This document shows, one piece after another, positions 11,736-24,900 of a DNA stretch of 64,000 nucleotides. The first letter of the stretch is position 1, and each line of letters begins with the position of its first letter. The DNA is taken from assembly GCA_000320545.1 (NCBI GenBank), contig ADNK01000313.1, forward strand, positions 153,501 to 217,500. The letters are read 5' to 3'. The stretch comes from Bigelowiella natans CCMP2755 (lineage: Eukaryota; Cercozoa; Chlorarachniophyceae). The notes beneath the pieces are model-generated. The model was not told the DNA's origin and searched no databases. It saw only the letters and a list, made by a program, of their open reading frames with translations. The position numbers and the translations under genes are program-made.

Positions 11736-12245
11736 GTGCGTGTGTGGGTGGGTAGGGGTGGGCAGGAGAAGTGCATACATTTAAAGTATCTCCTTTTCAA
11801 ACTGACGTCCTACCTTCTATTCCTTTCCTCGATCAACAGCGCGTGATCTTCGCTTTCTACAGCTCGTTGCGCGGTGCTGACCTGATCGTGATGGCGTTCG
11901 TTGGCATTGTCTCCTCCGTTGGGGAGAGGAAGAGCGCCAAGAAGGGAATGGAGCACGAAACAGACTTCACCTTAATATTCAGCAAGGTGCGAGCGCAAAG
12001 GCGAACAACTAACTCCCCTTAATGGCTCTGATGATGCGCGCTTCCATTGCTTCCAAATAAATTTCTAGGGGTTGATTTGCTGATTCATCGCTTTTTGCTC
12101 GTGTCGTCTTTAGTTTGTCATCGCAAGCTTTGGTTTCGGGAAGCAACTGCTAAGCGGCTTCGCTGTGGGATTTCCCCTGAGCTTTGTTTTGATGCCGTTT
12201 TCTTTCTTGGACTGGTGTATCGGAATGGCGCTTGTCTGGAACTAA
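9362..12245 (+). CDS. Polytopic membrane protein of unknown function, 11 exons
   Basis: Eleven exons join in frame to 394 residues: 9362-9376, 9432-9494, 9598-9657, 9952-10041, 10117-10176, 10271-10390, 10655-10719, 10875-11067, 11298-11537, 11840-11986 and 12114-12245. The N-terminal ~70 residues are acidic, then Lys-rich and soluble (starting MADPQVRSSSDDFEHVEA). Hydrophobic stretches follow at about residues 110-125, 130-160, 230-260, 295-340 and 350-393 (for example YLPAIIGVIMVFYGGSFMFL). A charged loop of about 55 residues (EDLAQIDENDSRSKEDKMSD) sits between the second and third clusters. The C-terminus is hydrophobic and ends WCIGMALVWN. I do not recognise the family. A channel, transporter or membrane-shaping role is possible but unproven. 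Nine of its ten introns are phase 0. Confidence 0.75.
11664..11731. repeat. (GA)n microsatellite
   Basis: A long AG/GA run lies in the ninth intron of the membrane-protein gene, preceded by a TAG trinucleotide run at about 11588-11622. Confidence 0.85.
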
Positions 12246-12280
12246 CTAGCAGCACAGCAGTGACTACGGGGCAACCGCAG

Positions 12281-12326
<46 letters not shown>

Positions 12327-12471
12327 CAACGACACATCGTTCATCCTGGTTGCTAGGCCAAGATGTGATGATTCTGCTTCATCCACAATACGAAGAAAAA
12401 CTGAGAACACAGCACCCATTGACTCGATCTGGGTGCTTGTGTAAGTGTGATGTGTCAGCGGCAGCAGCAGC

Positions 12472-12526
<55 letters not shown>

Positions 12527-13113
12527 TAATACTTAATTAACAGCGTGTATTGTCCACGCGACACATGTTGTGTTGATGAATGTACGAAGCGCGCGATGAA
12601 AATGCTTTTAGCAGCCCTGCACACATTGTTGCGTTGACGCCCCAACCATTTGCATGTCTGCTATGAGGGCAGGTGAGCGTCGTGCACACCGGCTGCGAGC
12701 TTGTAAGCCGCAAAAAAGATAAGTGTAATCGAACCATGCGAAAAAAAGGCGCACATGGGCGGATGTTATTCATTGTTGTACAAGCGCGCTAGTACGTTAG
12801 TCGATCTAATGAAGGAATGTCATCATCATGCTTACATTGTGAGTGCAAAATTAAGCCGATTACAGTTTGCATGTGCATGCAGTGATTCGACAAGTTTCAT
12901 GAATTGGTCACCACATTAACTGACCGAACAGCTGCACTTGCCGCATATCAATAAATGCGCGCATCATGTTATATCATATTCGCACTGCGTAGATTTGTTC
13001 TTTACACTTAGGGATTTAAATTCCTCATTCAGGTATCCTTTTTCGATATCTCCCCCATATCGCTTTTCTTCTTCTTCTTCTTCAGGTATCTTCTCTGCTA
13101 GTATCTTTGATGC
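12246..13113. other. Spacer between convergent genes, two microsatellites
   Basis: This interval holds an (AT)n run at about 12284-12321, a (GA)n run at about 12473-12522, and GCGC/TGCATG-rich sequence at 12540-12980. No gene is supported. It should contain the 3' ends of the membrane-protein gene and of the giant minus-strand gene. Confidence 0.5.
12473..12522. repeat. (GA)n microsatellite
   Basis: About 24 GA units follow a short GCA run. Confidence 0.85.
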
Positions 13114-13992
13114 CTATCGTTTGCTTGCGTATCGCGGAGGTAGATATTGTTCTGTACTCGAGTTCTCTTCGGATTGTTCTTTCCCCGCGTCACCGATGCT
13201 TTGTATGTCGTCGCTATCACGTACATTAGCTGGTTTGGTAGGTCTAAGGCTCGTTTTTTCGAGGCTATTATTCATCCCTTGGTTGCCCATTTCCTGATAG
13301 AATCTTTGTATGTGAGCCTCCTCTTTCGGTATTGCTCTCTTGGCGGCTAACATTCTTCGAGCCCGGCGTTGTTGGATTACGTATAATCTCTCAGGGGGCG
13401 GCGAGAGTTCGTCCGACTCATTCAAATCCTGCTCGCCCCCGGCGAGGTACAGCCCATTTTGGATGAGGTCTAAGCTCTCGACGGGCGGAGACAAGTCGTC
13501 TGATTTGATCTCACTCCGATCAATGCCGGTGAGCTTAGAGGCATTGTGCCGTGTACTAGCTGATTCTTGAAGAGTCGTTGAGTTTTCTGCTTCTTGAGAA
13601 CCATCGAATACTACTTCACGACTCTTTGATGAAGGGACGTGAACGTTCTCGTGATGAACATTTCCAAATTCAAGTGGGGCTTTATTTTCTCTAATTCCAC
13701 CTGAAGGGCGCTCTCTATTGGGGAACTGGTTTGCAGATTTGAATATCCTCTCGATCTGGCAGTAATGATGAATATTACATTCTTTGAATATCTCGTCGGG
13801 GCGGTGGGGGTGCAGAAAGTAGCGAATCATATAATACACTTAAAATGCCCAGATATGATTACATGCAGAGCTTACATATGATGCGTACATAGTGTAGGAG
13901 TCTGTGTGTATAAGTGCATAAATTCAAGGATTTTAGAATTTCTTGCGAATCATGCCATTGCTTGCCGCACAAACACACACGCATACATGTAT

Positions 13993-14052
<60 letters not shown>

Positions 14053-17000
14053 TACAATTATATGTAAATAAATCATGCAAAACATGCAAGACCTGGGAAA
14101 CCAAATGGTTAGACAGATCCCCAGGTGCGTCTTTGTACGTCCTATCGTCGTCCAAGACGGTATCATCTGCTGCCCCGCCAGCAAGGGTTTGAGAAGCTCG
14201 AAGGTTCTCATCTTTCAACTCATTTTGAATGTCACGGAGAAGGTATTCCATGTCTTCCAGTCCCAAATCCAGATCCCCGATCTCAGACTGGATGAGCCGC
14301 ATCTGGTACATATGTTTGGGGAATCGCGTGCGTTAGCGCACAGGCAGAAGACACACAAATGCCTGCCGCCATCATCATCATCATTATCATCATCATCATC
14401 ATTATCATCATCATCATCATCATCATCATCATAGCTTAATCATATTCATAGCCAGTAATCAAGTAGCTCCTCCTAGCATCTATAGCAGACCTGCATGGAT
14501 ATCGATGATCCGGAGTCAATTCGTGATTGGAGCAGCCGGTCATCACCGATGGACTGGCGCTTCCGAAAGATGTCCTTGAGAGATTCTCTTAATTCACGCC
14601 CTACTGCATGTGGGCCAGCTCGCTTTCTCGAAGAGCGCCCTCTGTTTACGCCTTCGTTCAGATACGTCGCTCCCATCATGTCGGCGATGTTGTGAGAGCC
14701 GATTGCTGTTGCTGTTGCTGTTGGAGCTTTATCGTCATCCCGGGCCATCTTTGTATCATTCTTATGGGAGTTCTCGGTTTTGCTATCCGGCGCGAGTAGA
14801 TTCATGTAGCTTTCTCTGAGCTCTTGCACGGTGTTGAACTTTGAGGAAGGTTTTTCGGAGGAGTGCTTTGTTTCCCCAGTTGTTGGAGGGCTTGGCGATG
14901 CTGATGGCGACCCAGCTCCAACATGCTGCATTGCCTTCAGCACATTCTATTTTGCCAATATGTAAGGGAAATATGTAAATACATAAAAAAAGTAAATAAA
15001 TATGGATATATCAGCAGCGACAAATGAATACTTATCTATTTTGTGCAGCACACACGGACCTCATAGGCGCCTTCCACGTGAGAATGGTGTCTACTTGTGT
15101 TAACTAGTCCATTCGAAGCGATTCTTTCGGCAGTCTTGGGATCGGCCAAAGCAAAAATGGCTGCCCTGCTTGACGTCCAGTCTCCCACGCCCTTCTCACT
15201 CAACACCCCTTCAGCAGCAGCTCTTTCGGATAGAAGGGAGCCTAACAAATGATGCCACGAAATACCTTGTAAGTACTAGTAGTCGTGTTCAATTTACTAC
15301 TCACCTCCCTCTTGCTACCGTATTTATGCATCGTCATGGAAATCTCTACTTCGTTAGATTGAGTGCTAAAAATATGAACAACATCCCCTTCCTCCTCCTC
15401 CTCCTCCTTCTTCTTCTTCTTCTTCTTCGTCTTCTTCTCCCCGCATCATCTCACCCTTGTTATCATCATCCGCTCTTCTCCCATTAGTATTCGGACGAGG
15501 AGGCCTCTTGCTGCCTGTTGTATTATCGCTGCCATTATTACGGTTGCCGCTACAGCTGTCGTTGACGTCGAAACAGGATGATCCGTCCCACACCACATCT
15601 TCGGTTAGCCAGTACAGCTCTCCAAATGTGATAATGTTTGGGGAATCGTGCGCAACAGCAGCCTGGAAGCGCACTTCCTCGACCAGCCGTTTCGTATCGG
15701 CGTCCCCCATTTTCATCATCGAAGCTCTGGCATTGGCGAGCCTTAATGCGAACCCCGCATCCGACAAGTGGCAAAGCCTGTCGCAGAGAGAACCGATGAA
15801 AACCTTCTTTCGCACCATCTTATTGCGGTGATCGTCGCCATCTAAATAGCCCCCTGCCCCCTCCCCCCCCTTCAAAGCCGTAGTTGTGTGCATCATGCTC
15901 CCGATCAGATTGTTGGTCATCTCGTCGCTAGCGCCACACAACAAGGCCGAGACCATGACTTGCACGACAGCAGGGAGGGCCTCTCCGGGAGAAGAAGGAG
16001 ACTCTCCCATTCGAAACACCCTTTCAAGTTGGAGCTCTCGTTTCATCCTCTTTCGCCGAAGCCCGTCCTCTGCAGCATAAGATGCCACTACTTCGTTGTC
16101 GTCGTTATCACGACCTTTCTCGTCAGGTTCACTGCAATGGTAAGCCCACCGCTTCCTGTCGTAAATAGCTTTGCACACGTCGCTTCGCCTCGCCCTTCCA
16201 TCTCCCTTCGAGTCTATACTCGAGAAGACACGAAACAAATGGTCGACGTCTGCTCCCGAGACTCTGATGAATTCCTTCTGCCTTCGGTCCCCTGCTACAG
16301 CTCTCGTGTCGCTACCACCTTCGAGGTGGCCACGGCTGTCAGTTGCTGCTCTGCGGTTTAGGAAGGAGGCCAAGAACTCCCCGAAGCTGACTTGTGTGTT
16401 GGTGGACTGTCGCATTGAGTCAATAAAGTGGTGGCATGATACGAATACCTGATGGTAAGTAAATCAATCAGCTGACGAGGAAGGAAGGAGGATATCGAGG
16501 AAGATTAATGATAAAGGTGGTGGTGGTGGTGGTGGTTACGGGTCGGAAAGCCATTTTTAAAAAAAATGTACAGACATTGACTCCTTGGTTAGTACATATA
16601 TGTACATGCAGGCGTGCGTGTGCAATATCAGAGAGAAAGATGACGTTCAGCTATTAAGAGAGACTTTTTCGAGGTGTCCTCATCTCCAAAATGAAAAGAT
16701 AAGAACTAGCTTTAGATAGATTGTATGTATTGACCGGACGCACCTTTTTCCATGTCTGCCGATGATTTTGATTCTTAAAAAGGATTTGCACACGGCGGCT
16801 GGACTTCAGAGCCTCGACCAGGCGAGTTTTGGATAGAACGCCACTTCCCGTGGTGTCAACACTTCGAAACAACTTGTAGAGTGTGCTAACAGCACTTTCG
16901 GGGGAACAGCCGTCCTGCTGCAAGCGCCGCCATGCCTCCACGTATCTTAAAATTGCAGATCCGAGAGATAAATTGTCAGCGTCGTGATCACCACGTATAC

Positions 17001-18157
17001 TGCTACGACCCTCCATCATGTCGTGCTCACTGAAGCCTTTGAGCAGTCCGTCGTTGGGGCTCGGTGGTAGGAGTGATGGTAGTAGAGGCCTCAGCGTATG
17101 GTAAAATCTGCAATAGGCGGAGGCTCGTTCCTTCTCCTCCTCCTCTAATATCCCGTTATTAGTCCGCTCCTTTGGCGATGCCTCTAGAAATATCTTTTCA
17201 AACTTGGAGAAACAGATCCTGTTGGTTGAGGAGGGAGGACTTCCCATGCTGCGGTGATCATTTTGTCTCATCATACTCACTTCTCTCCGCTCGATGCTAT
17301 CTGCAACGTGTTTGATGCGAGCACTTGGAAGTTTAAGGATGAACGACACGACGTCTATGCCCAAGCTCAACGGCACATATCCCTCCCGTTGATGGTCGAG
17401 CACACGGAAGACTCGCCGCATCCACATCGGTATCATATTGGCGGCCGATGGTGAAGAAGGAGCTGGTGACCTAGGTGATAGCGAGGACACGAATTTCCTT
17501 CGTCTGTCTTCAATATCAAGACTTTGCACTAACGAATGCGAGGGGTTTCTGAAGATACGCGCTATTTTTGCCAAGGAGAAAACTGCTGAGGAGATCGCTG
17601 CTCCTGTGCAGCGTCCGCTACTCACAATGCTTCTGATTGCATGTTCAGGCTTCGTCCTACCTCTAGAAACCACAACCCCCCCTGGGGTATTGTTATTAAT
17701 ATTATTACCTTCATTCGCAATGCTGCTGCTATTTCCACCGTCGTCGTCGTCGTCATGATGGTAAAGATACTGCCATAGCTTCAAAATCGTAGTCACTCCC
17801 TTCAGGTGTCTTGTGTTTACCCCCTTTGGAAGTACAGCCGCAAATATCTTCAAGAAAGGAGAGGTTGTTTTGACATCGCCTTGCTCCTTCTGCTCTGTAA
17901 TATTGCCTCTACTTCTACTAGTGCTGCTGCTAAAAAGTTCTTTCTCGTCGAGATTCTTAAGAAATTCATCCTTGGACTTATATCTCTCCGCTAGCCAATT
18001 CCTGGAAGAAGCGCTGTGGGCACTGCTCTCCAAATGGTGTGCAGGGCCGCCACGAACCTCGAGGAGGTCTCGAATCCAAAATTCCTTCCCAGCATGTGAT
18101 TTGATACCACCTCTCTCCTCCTCGTTCTCTTCATTTTTGACAACGGAGTCACTAACC

Positions 18158-18190
<33 letters not shown>

Positions 18191-18961
18191 AGCTCCTTCC
18201 GAGGCCTTTTCGGTGCTATTGTCACTGCTGTTGTTGCTGCTCTTGAGGCTACTACGGTGAAAGCTATTGCTGCAAATACATCCAGAATCTCGGTGTCGGT
18301 CGGGGGAGCATACCTTGCCTTTCGCCACCATCGTTGAAACGCTGCCATTGCTGCTCCGGAGGGGGTTTGAATTGTCTCAAGGACTCGGCTGCATTCAACC
18401 CATCGGAAGAATCTGATGGGAATCAACTTGGAGCACCCGCTTGAAAAGTACGGGTCGCGAAGGATCTTGGCAAAGCCCCCCCCTTCTCCAGCTTGTTGTC
18501 GTCCCCCCGCTTGGCCATCCCCACCACTCATTAAGTACGATTTCACTCGATCGAGAAACTGGTCCTCCTGCACAGTGGCAGCAACCATTCGGATTCCATC
18601 ATCTTTCCCATCGACCGCCGTCGTCGTCTTCTTCTCCATGTCTTCTCCTTCCTTCCTGCTCACTCTGGTATCTTCTGATTTCCAGCCTCCTCCTCTCGAA
18701 TCTTTATCTTCTTTAATACCGGCATGATGACGACGGTGGTGATAATAGCCGTCGTTGGAGGAAACTAGATCCCTCTGAGTATCGTGTCGAAGGTTTTCTT
18801 TCTTCCTTATAACGCTGCCATATTTCTCCTGCTTTCCTCGCCTCTCGCCCTGCGCAATGGCTTGTTCATTGGAATTATGTGACTGGACAGGGGAAGAAGC
18901 GACGCTGCGCTCCGTTTCACGTCGCCGCTTTCTGAGGGATCACGCATAAACAATGCACACA

Positions 18962-18997
<36 letters not shown>

Positions 18998-21900
18998 TGA
19001 TTGTACTATCGGTCGTTTGTAAAGGCTATTGTGCTATGGCATCACTTGCATCAGAGGTTGTCATCGGTCATCTATTCACACCCCCCACCTTTCAAGAGCT
19101 CTTTCTTCGAGAAGCAAGGCAAGAGCTTGCTCTATTTTTGAGGAGGACGAGGTGCTGCCGCGACTAGTTTTTGGCGACGTGGTCGATGGGTCGTCTGCGG
19201 CATGCTGATGACGAGAGACACCATCACGATCATGATGGCTCATCAGGCTGCTTTTGCTTATATCCTCCCCAATTGCTGCTGATGGTGGTATCGAGCTAGC
19301 AGCCTGATACTCATTGACTGGAAGAGGAAGAAGCTTTCGTTGCTGCCCTGAATTATTTTTCTGTTGTTCATCATCCGCATTCTTCCCGTCCCTCGAATCT
19401 GTCCACAGCCTCACGACGACTGGGTCTCTGCCGCTGGAGGCGGAGTTGGGAGCATCAATGGCATCGTGCGATGACTTCTTCACTCTCGCCGCTGCGGAGG
19501 AGCTTTCCGCAAACTTGGACCTTAGAAGATATGGTCTCATCGCCTTTTGAAGAGGAACTGCTGACCTCTCGGGGTTAGATCTAAGGCCACCAGCACCAGC
19601 TACCCCTGCTTGATGACTGCTATTCCATATGCTAGCTTGCCCTCCTCGTCCTTTAGTTGTTGAAAATATACTACTAGCAGCAGGCCGTGTTGCCACAGCG
19701 ACAGCAGCATGACTACTAGTACTAGTACTAGTACTACTACTGTGATGCTGCAGCAGCAGCGGCCTCTGGCCCTCTCTACCCGTATCTCTTCTTCTTCTTC
19801 CTCCTCCTCGTCCTCCTGCTCTTTTCCTCCTTTGCTCCATCACTGAGCGCTCCCCAATAGGTCGTCGATAGATTGTTGGAAAGGAGGGCTGGCCAGATGG
19901 AAATGGGGCCAGTCTTGCCGAAAGGAGGGGGGGCAAAGAACACCAATTGCGAGGCTTTACGACAGCTGGATGGCCATGGGAGGACGGCGCAGCTTGTGGA
20001 AGCTGTAAAAGGACGTTTTTATTGTTCCCTTTTGGAGCTGCTTGCCCCTGCTGCACCGGCCTTTTCTCTTCCATCGGCCGTTTAACCGAACCATTATCGT
20101 TGACACTTTGCCTATCTTCCTGCTGCCATTGCCGCCGCTCGTTCTCTAACAAGCCTTGCATCATCTCTAAAACCTCTTTCCTGGTCAATCTGAACAAATA
20201 AGTAGTGCTAAAATCCTGGTTCCCCCCCCCCTCGAAATTTAATTATTTTATCTCTATTCTCCCCGTTTACCCACTGGCTAAATCTCGTATCCCTCTCATC
20301 ATGCCTAAAAGAAGCTTACACCCACTATGAAATCCTATCACGCGCTGCACGCAAATTTCAAAAATAATTAATACTTAGTATCGTACCCATCAGCTCTTTG
20401 GTTGTCTTGTTTATTTACTCCTCCTCCTCCTCCCGTTTGGTTGCTGAGGACCGCAGTATCTCCCGTCATCCCAGGAAACAAAAACATATCAGCCCCAGCA
20501 GTCGTAGTGCTCATCGGGCTCGGCAGGGCGCTCTTGTGCCTCGGTTCCGGCCGGCTTGAAAGTTCATGAATTTCACGACTTTCGTCATCGTCGTCGTCCT
20601 CCTCTTCGCCCTCACCAGAGATTTGCACGTACCTCCAGCTCGCATTGAATGAGTTTCTCTCCCATAAGCTCTCGATCCTCCGCAGATGTAGGACCAGGGC
20701 GAGCAGCATGGAGGGGGAAAAGCTGCTACTGCGATCGCGGGACGGCTGGTGTATATTCCTCACAACCTGGATCAAAGGCATTCCAATTCTGTCTTGTCCC
20801 TCCTTCTCATAGCCCCTGTCGCACAGTTTTGTCGAGACATGAAACCCGGTTGTATTTTCGAAGAAGTCGTGCCGAGACAGCACCTGCTCACTCTCCGCCA
20901 AGTTCTTCCGATAGAGCCTGGACTTTTCGTACAGGTAGTACACATATCTACGATGGCGTGAATCTGGTATTCGAGAGGTCCTTAGGGCAGAGATGTGTAG
21001 GACTTGACGACGGCTTGTGGGTAGTTGTTTTTCGTCAGAATTCTCTTCATCCATTATCATTTTCCTCACCTGCGGAGCTTCTTCGTCAATCCGGGCTAGA
21101 AGGCGTTTATAACAACTCTGTACGAACGAGGCCCTCACAATTTTTAATGGGGAAAGGTGCTCGTTGATAATCTCTGCAAGACGGGGAACGGCAGGGGCTT
21201 CGAGCATAAAGCCCAGTAATAAGCTCTGCACATCATGCTTGCGCTTTACATCTCGGACTGACGTGATAGTTGGCATTTTGGCGAGGCGGCTCGCCCATTC
21301 CACGCATCGCATAGCTTCCTTATCGATCAACAAGGATGTCTTTGACGATGGATTATCGTTTCTATCTTCGCCATTATCGTACTTGCCATGACCATTCCTG
21401 GTAGTGCTACTACTACTACTCTCAGTAGCTGAACCAAATTGTTGTAGCAGCCACTGCAATTTTTGAGCATGGAAGTATAGGTGATATCGTGCCTTGAAAA
21501 ACCACAGCCATCGTCGCATGACTCTGGCCCATTTCTTTGGAGAAAATTTGGATGTATCCTCGTGATCTACCACATCTCCATCCACATCGTCTAGAATGTC
21601 GTCCAGTTCCGGTCTCCGATTACTTCGAGTACCACTCCTTTCGTTCAAATTGTTGCCCGCAGCAGCCCCTCCGTCTCGAGGCTTTGCTTTGTATCCTACA
21701 TCATCACGCGATGTTTCTTCTAGAATCCTCTCCATATCGTCGCCTTTCACTACGCTAATCAGGGAAACCGGAGTCAAGTGCGTGGTCTTCTCGCTACTGC
21801 GTGCTGCTTCTATGTCTTTCTCATCTTTGGCATCACCTGTGGCATTTTCGCCACTCTTCCCTTTCCGCTCCTTTCTCTTATCCTGATCATTCTCATCGTT

Positions 21901-24900
21901 GATTTCTGGAAACAGCTTCCCCACTGTGTCTGCAAACACAATAGCAGCTTGCATCTTCGCACAGATTTCTGCAACGTTTGAGAGCTCATAACTGTCGGTG
22001 GAGTTTCCCCGACGATAGCCGTGATTAGGATGGCTACGACGAGTGATTGTTTTCAGTATCTCTTCCGGTAGTTGGAGGATGCGGAGCGCCTCGGATATAC
22101 CGTCGTAGCTATCAGAATCATCCCGATCAGTCCAATTCTGCAAGTCAGCATCATCTTCTTCCTCGAAGCGTACCCCCTCTTCAAAAGCGTTGTAGGTTTC
22201 TCCACCATCGATTCCGCCAGATGTCATCGGAAGCAGCGGTATTGTCCCTGCTACAGTAGTGATTGGGCCAGCCCAAGCTTGTAAGATTTTCATGGCGACG
22301 GCTTTCGCTTGCTTTCGGGAGGGAACGCATCGCACAATGGCAAGAGATGATGTTAGGTCCCAACTCGATGCCGCGCGATCCTGATGGTGTGATGATGTGA
22401 CCAACAGATAAGAAAAAAGATGAACAAACAAACAGTGAACAGATTTGTCAGTGCATCGGAGGACAGAATATCTACTTCTTCACCAAAAAGGTGAATCGTG
22501 AAATAACAAACAGGCAGGAACTCGTGCCTCAGCGTAGTAGACCTATTTATTACCGCGAAATGGTTGATAGCCAAATCAGCCTCCTGAGCAAATTCTCCTA
22601 GCTTCCTTTTGTTCTCGGTGTTGAAGTAGTAGGTCACCGCAACAGCAGCCATGACATCTGCAGCTGCAACTTCGGAAACCTCCTTCTCCTTATATATGCT
22701 GCCGCCACCAATGCCCCCCCCCCGCCGGGAGCTGTCCTCCTCGTAACTCTGAGTGAGGTTGTAGAATATCCGAGCAACCTTTTTGGCAAGTCTCATTGCT
22801 GCGCTTGGATCACGTGTCCACAGGTAAAACAGCACTGCATCCCAGAATTCGCAGTTCTTCTTATTTTCAACGACACCTCCGGTGTGATCAGTAGCCGCAG
22901 CACGATTGATGTGACGGTGCCCGGGAGAATAATAAAACTCCTCCACTAATTTTCGTGCTACGGAATGAGGAAACGTAACCTTTTGATTCTGCAACGTCGA
23001 AGCACGAGGGGGCTGGTTGGATTCTTGCAGAAGCATGACGGAAGGGAGGTTCACTCCGATTCCGATCAGCGCACAATGGATAATGTTTGCGTAGCTTCGA
23101 GCTAGATTCGTCCGCCAATAGGCCGACGAAGAGCCAAGTCTTCTGGAGGGACGAGGTGCGGTAGCCATAAATCTGTGAGCAAGATCGCCCAGGCACTCTT
23201 TTGAAGAGTACAAACAGGCACTGCAAGGAGAAGGAGACGTCTTAACACCCTTGGCCGTCGGCCAGCTCCAAGTGCTACGTGCTTCACTCTCAACCGCGCG
23301 TGCAGCTGCGGTGGCTGCGGCCCTGTACACATGCAGTAAAACAGTAGGTAGTAATAAGCAGCAGCTTAGGATCCGTATGCATCTTCTATAGAATGTTATC
23401 TATAACTTGGCTCTCAATATTTCGAGGTTAATCATTACACACACACACACACACAACCACACACATACTAAGAGGGAGAGGGAGAGGGAGAGAGGGAGAG
23501 AGAGCGAGAATCCGTTGCCGAAAATACAATACACAAATGAATGGATGATCGCCTTGAAATCGTTGTTTTGAATATTTTTTGTAATACCAAACGTGGGTGT
23601 GGGGAAGGTTGGAGGCGTGGAAGTAGCTGTTAGCCCAGGTAGCAGATAAAGCATTTGAAATAGCCTGACGAACGCGTCTTCCGCGAGGTAGAAGTAGCTT
23701 TGTCGGCTTTGCAGCAGCTGCTGCTGCTCCAACACCCTCAGTAGTAGCTCTCTCCTCCAAGCACAACTGCTTCTCGATGTACTTGGTAACAACCCACAAC
23801 CTCGTCGCGTTTTCTCTCCAATGAGGCGGAAACGGCTGTGTTAAGATTCGGCGGTACTCTGCTTCAATGGCCAGCTTCAATCTTAGCCAAGCACCGATTA
23901 GAAGCGACGAGGAGTACACCGCGTTCCTCTCGGAATATTCGTGCTGTGGCGCGAGATTAGCGGCATTTCTATGGGAAATGCTACGCTCTGATCTCGATGG
24001 AACTAAATGGAAGATGCGTCCTTTCGCAAGTTGGCCAGGGTTAGGAGGATGATAACTCGAGGGCAGCTCTGCAGTGTTGTCAATTCTCATGTAAACTTCT
24101 CGAATTTGTAATTCGCTCAGTCTGAGCAAATGAAATGCTTGGATGAAGAGAGACTTATCGGTCAAGAGCTTCGCTGCCGTTGATATTATCCTCACACTCT
24201 GCAGCAAAAGTACCTGGTGGGAGCTTGCCCATGCAATGCACTTCAAAATCTGTGCAGATGCTGTGAGGATGTGGTGGCCAACTTCTTCTAAAGCGCCTTT
24301 ATCCCCCTCCTTGGTGTAAGGCGACAACGCTTTCATCCCCATTTTTCGCTGGGCAGAAGCTCTCGTCGTAAGGGCCTGCAACTCAGACTGTATGGCTGTT
24401 CTCGATGCTTTACAAACAGCTTTGAGATTAGCATCGTACTCAGATGAAGGATACGAGAGGAGCACGCGCCAGAGTCTCAGACATGACAGCAGCGGCACTT
24501 GCCCGGTCTTGTCTTCTTGCCGTTTGATGGCGCCCATAAGTCTCTCAGGATTTTCGATAGACTCTACTCTGAACTCAAGAACAGCTTGGCCGTTGCTGCA
24601 CAAAATACGTGGTTCGTGGGCACTGCACTGCACGCTCATCTGAAGGGAGCGATTGTGATTATTGGCACTGGTTGCTGCTTTTGGCCAATTGAGAACTAAG
24701 TGCAATTTGGATCCAGAAGCGCTGCCTTTCAAAGCAAATGGGACGGGCTTATGTAATCTTGTCACCATAATCAGGCTGCCAGATTCTGTCAACAGCGATA
24801 CGAACAGAGAAGATCCGCCCTTCCCGGTTACCCAATCTAAACTAGACACCCATCCCCGCGTCCATCCTGCCGACAAGTCGTTCTGCTGTCACATGATGGG

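Noticed and set aside
23400-23792. Minus-strand frame with a Ser/Leu run
   Set aside because: It is the intron between two exons of the giant gene, containing GA and CA repeats.
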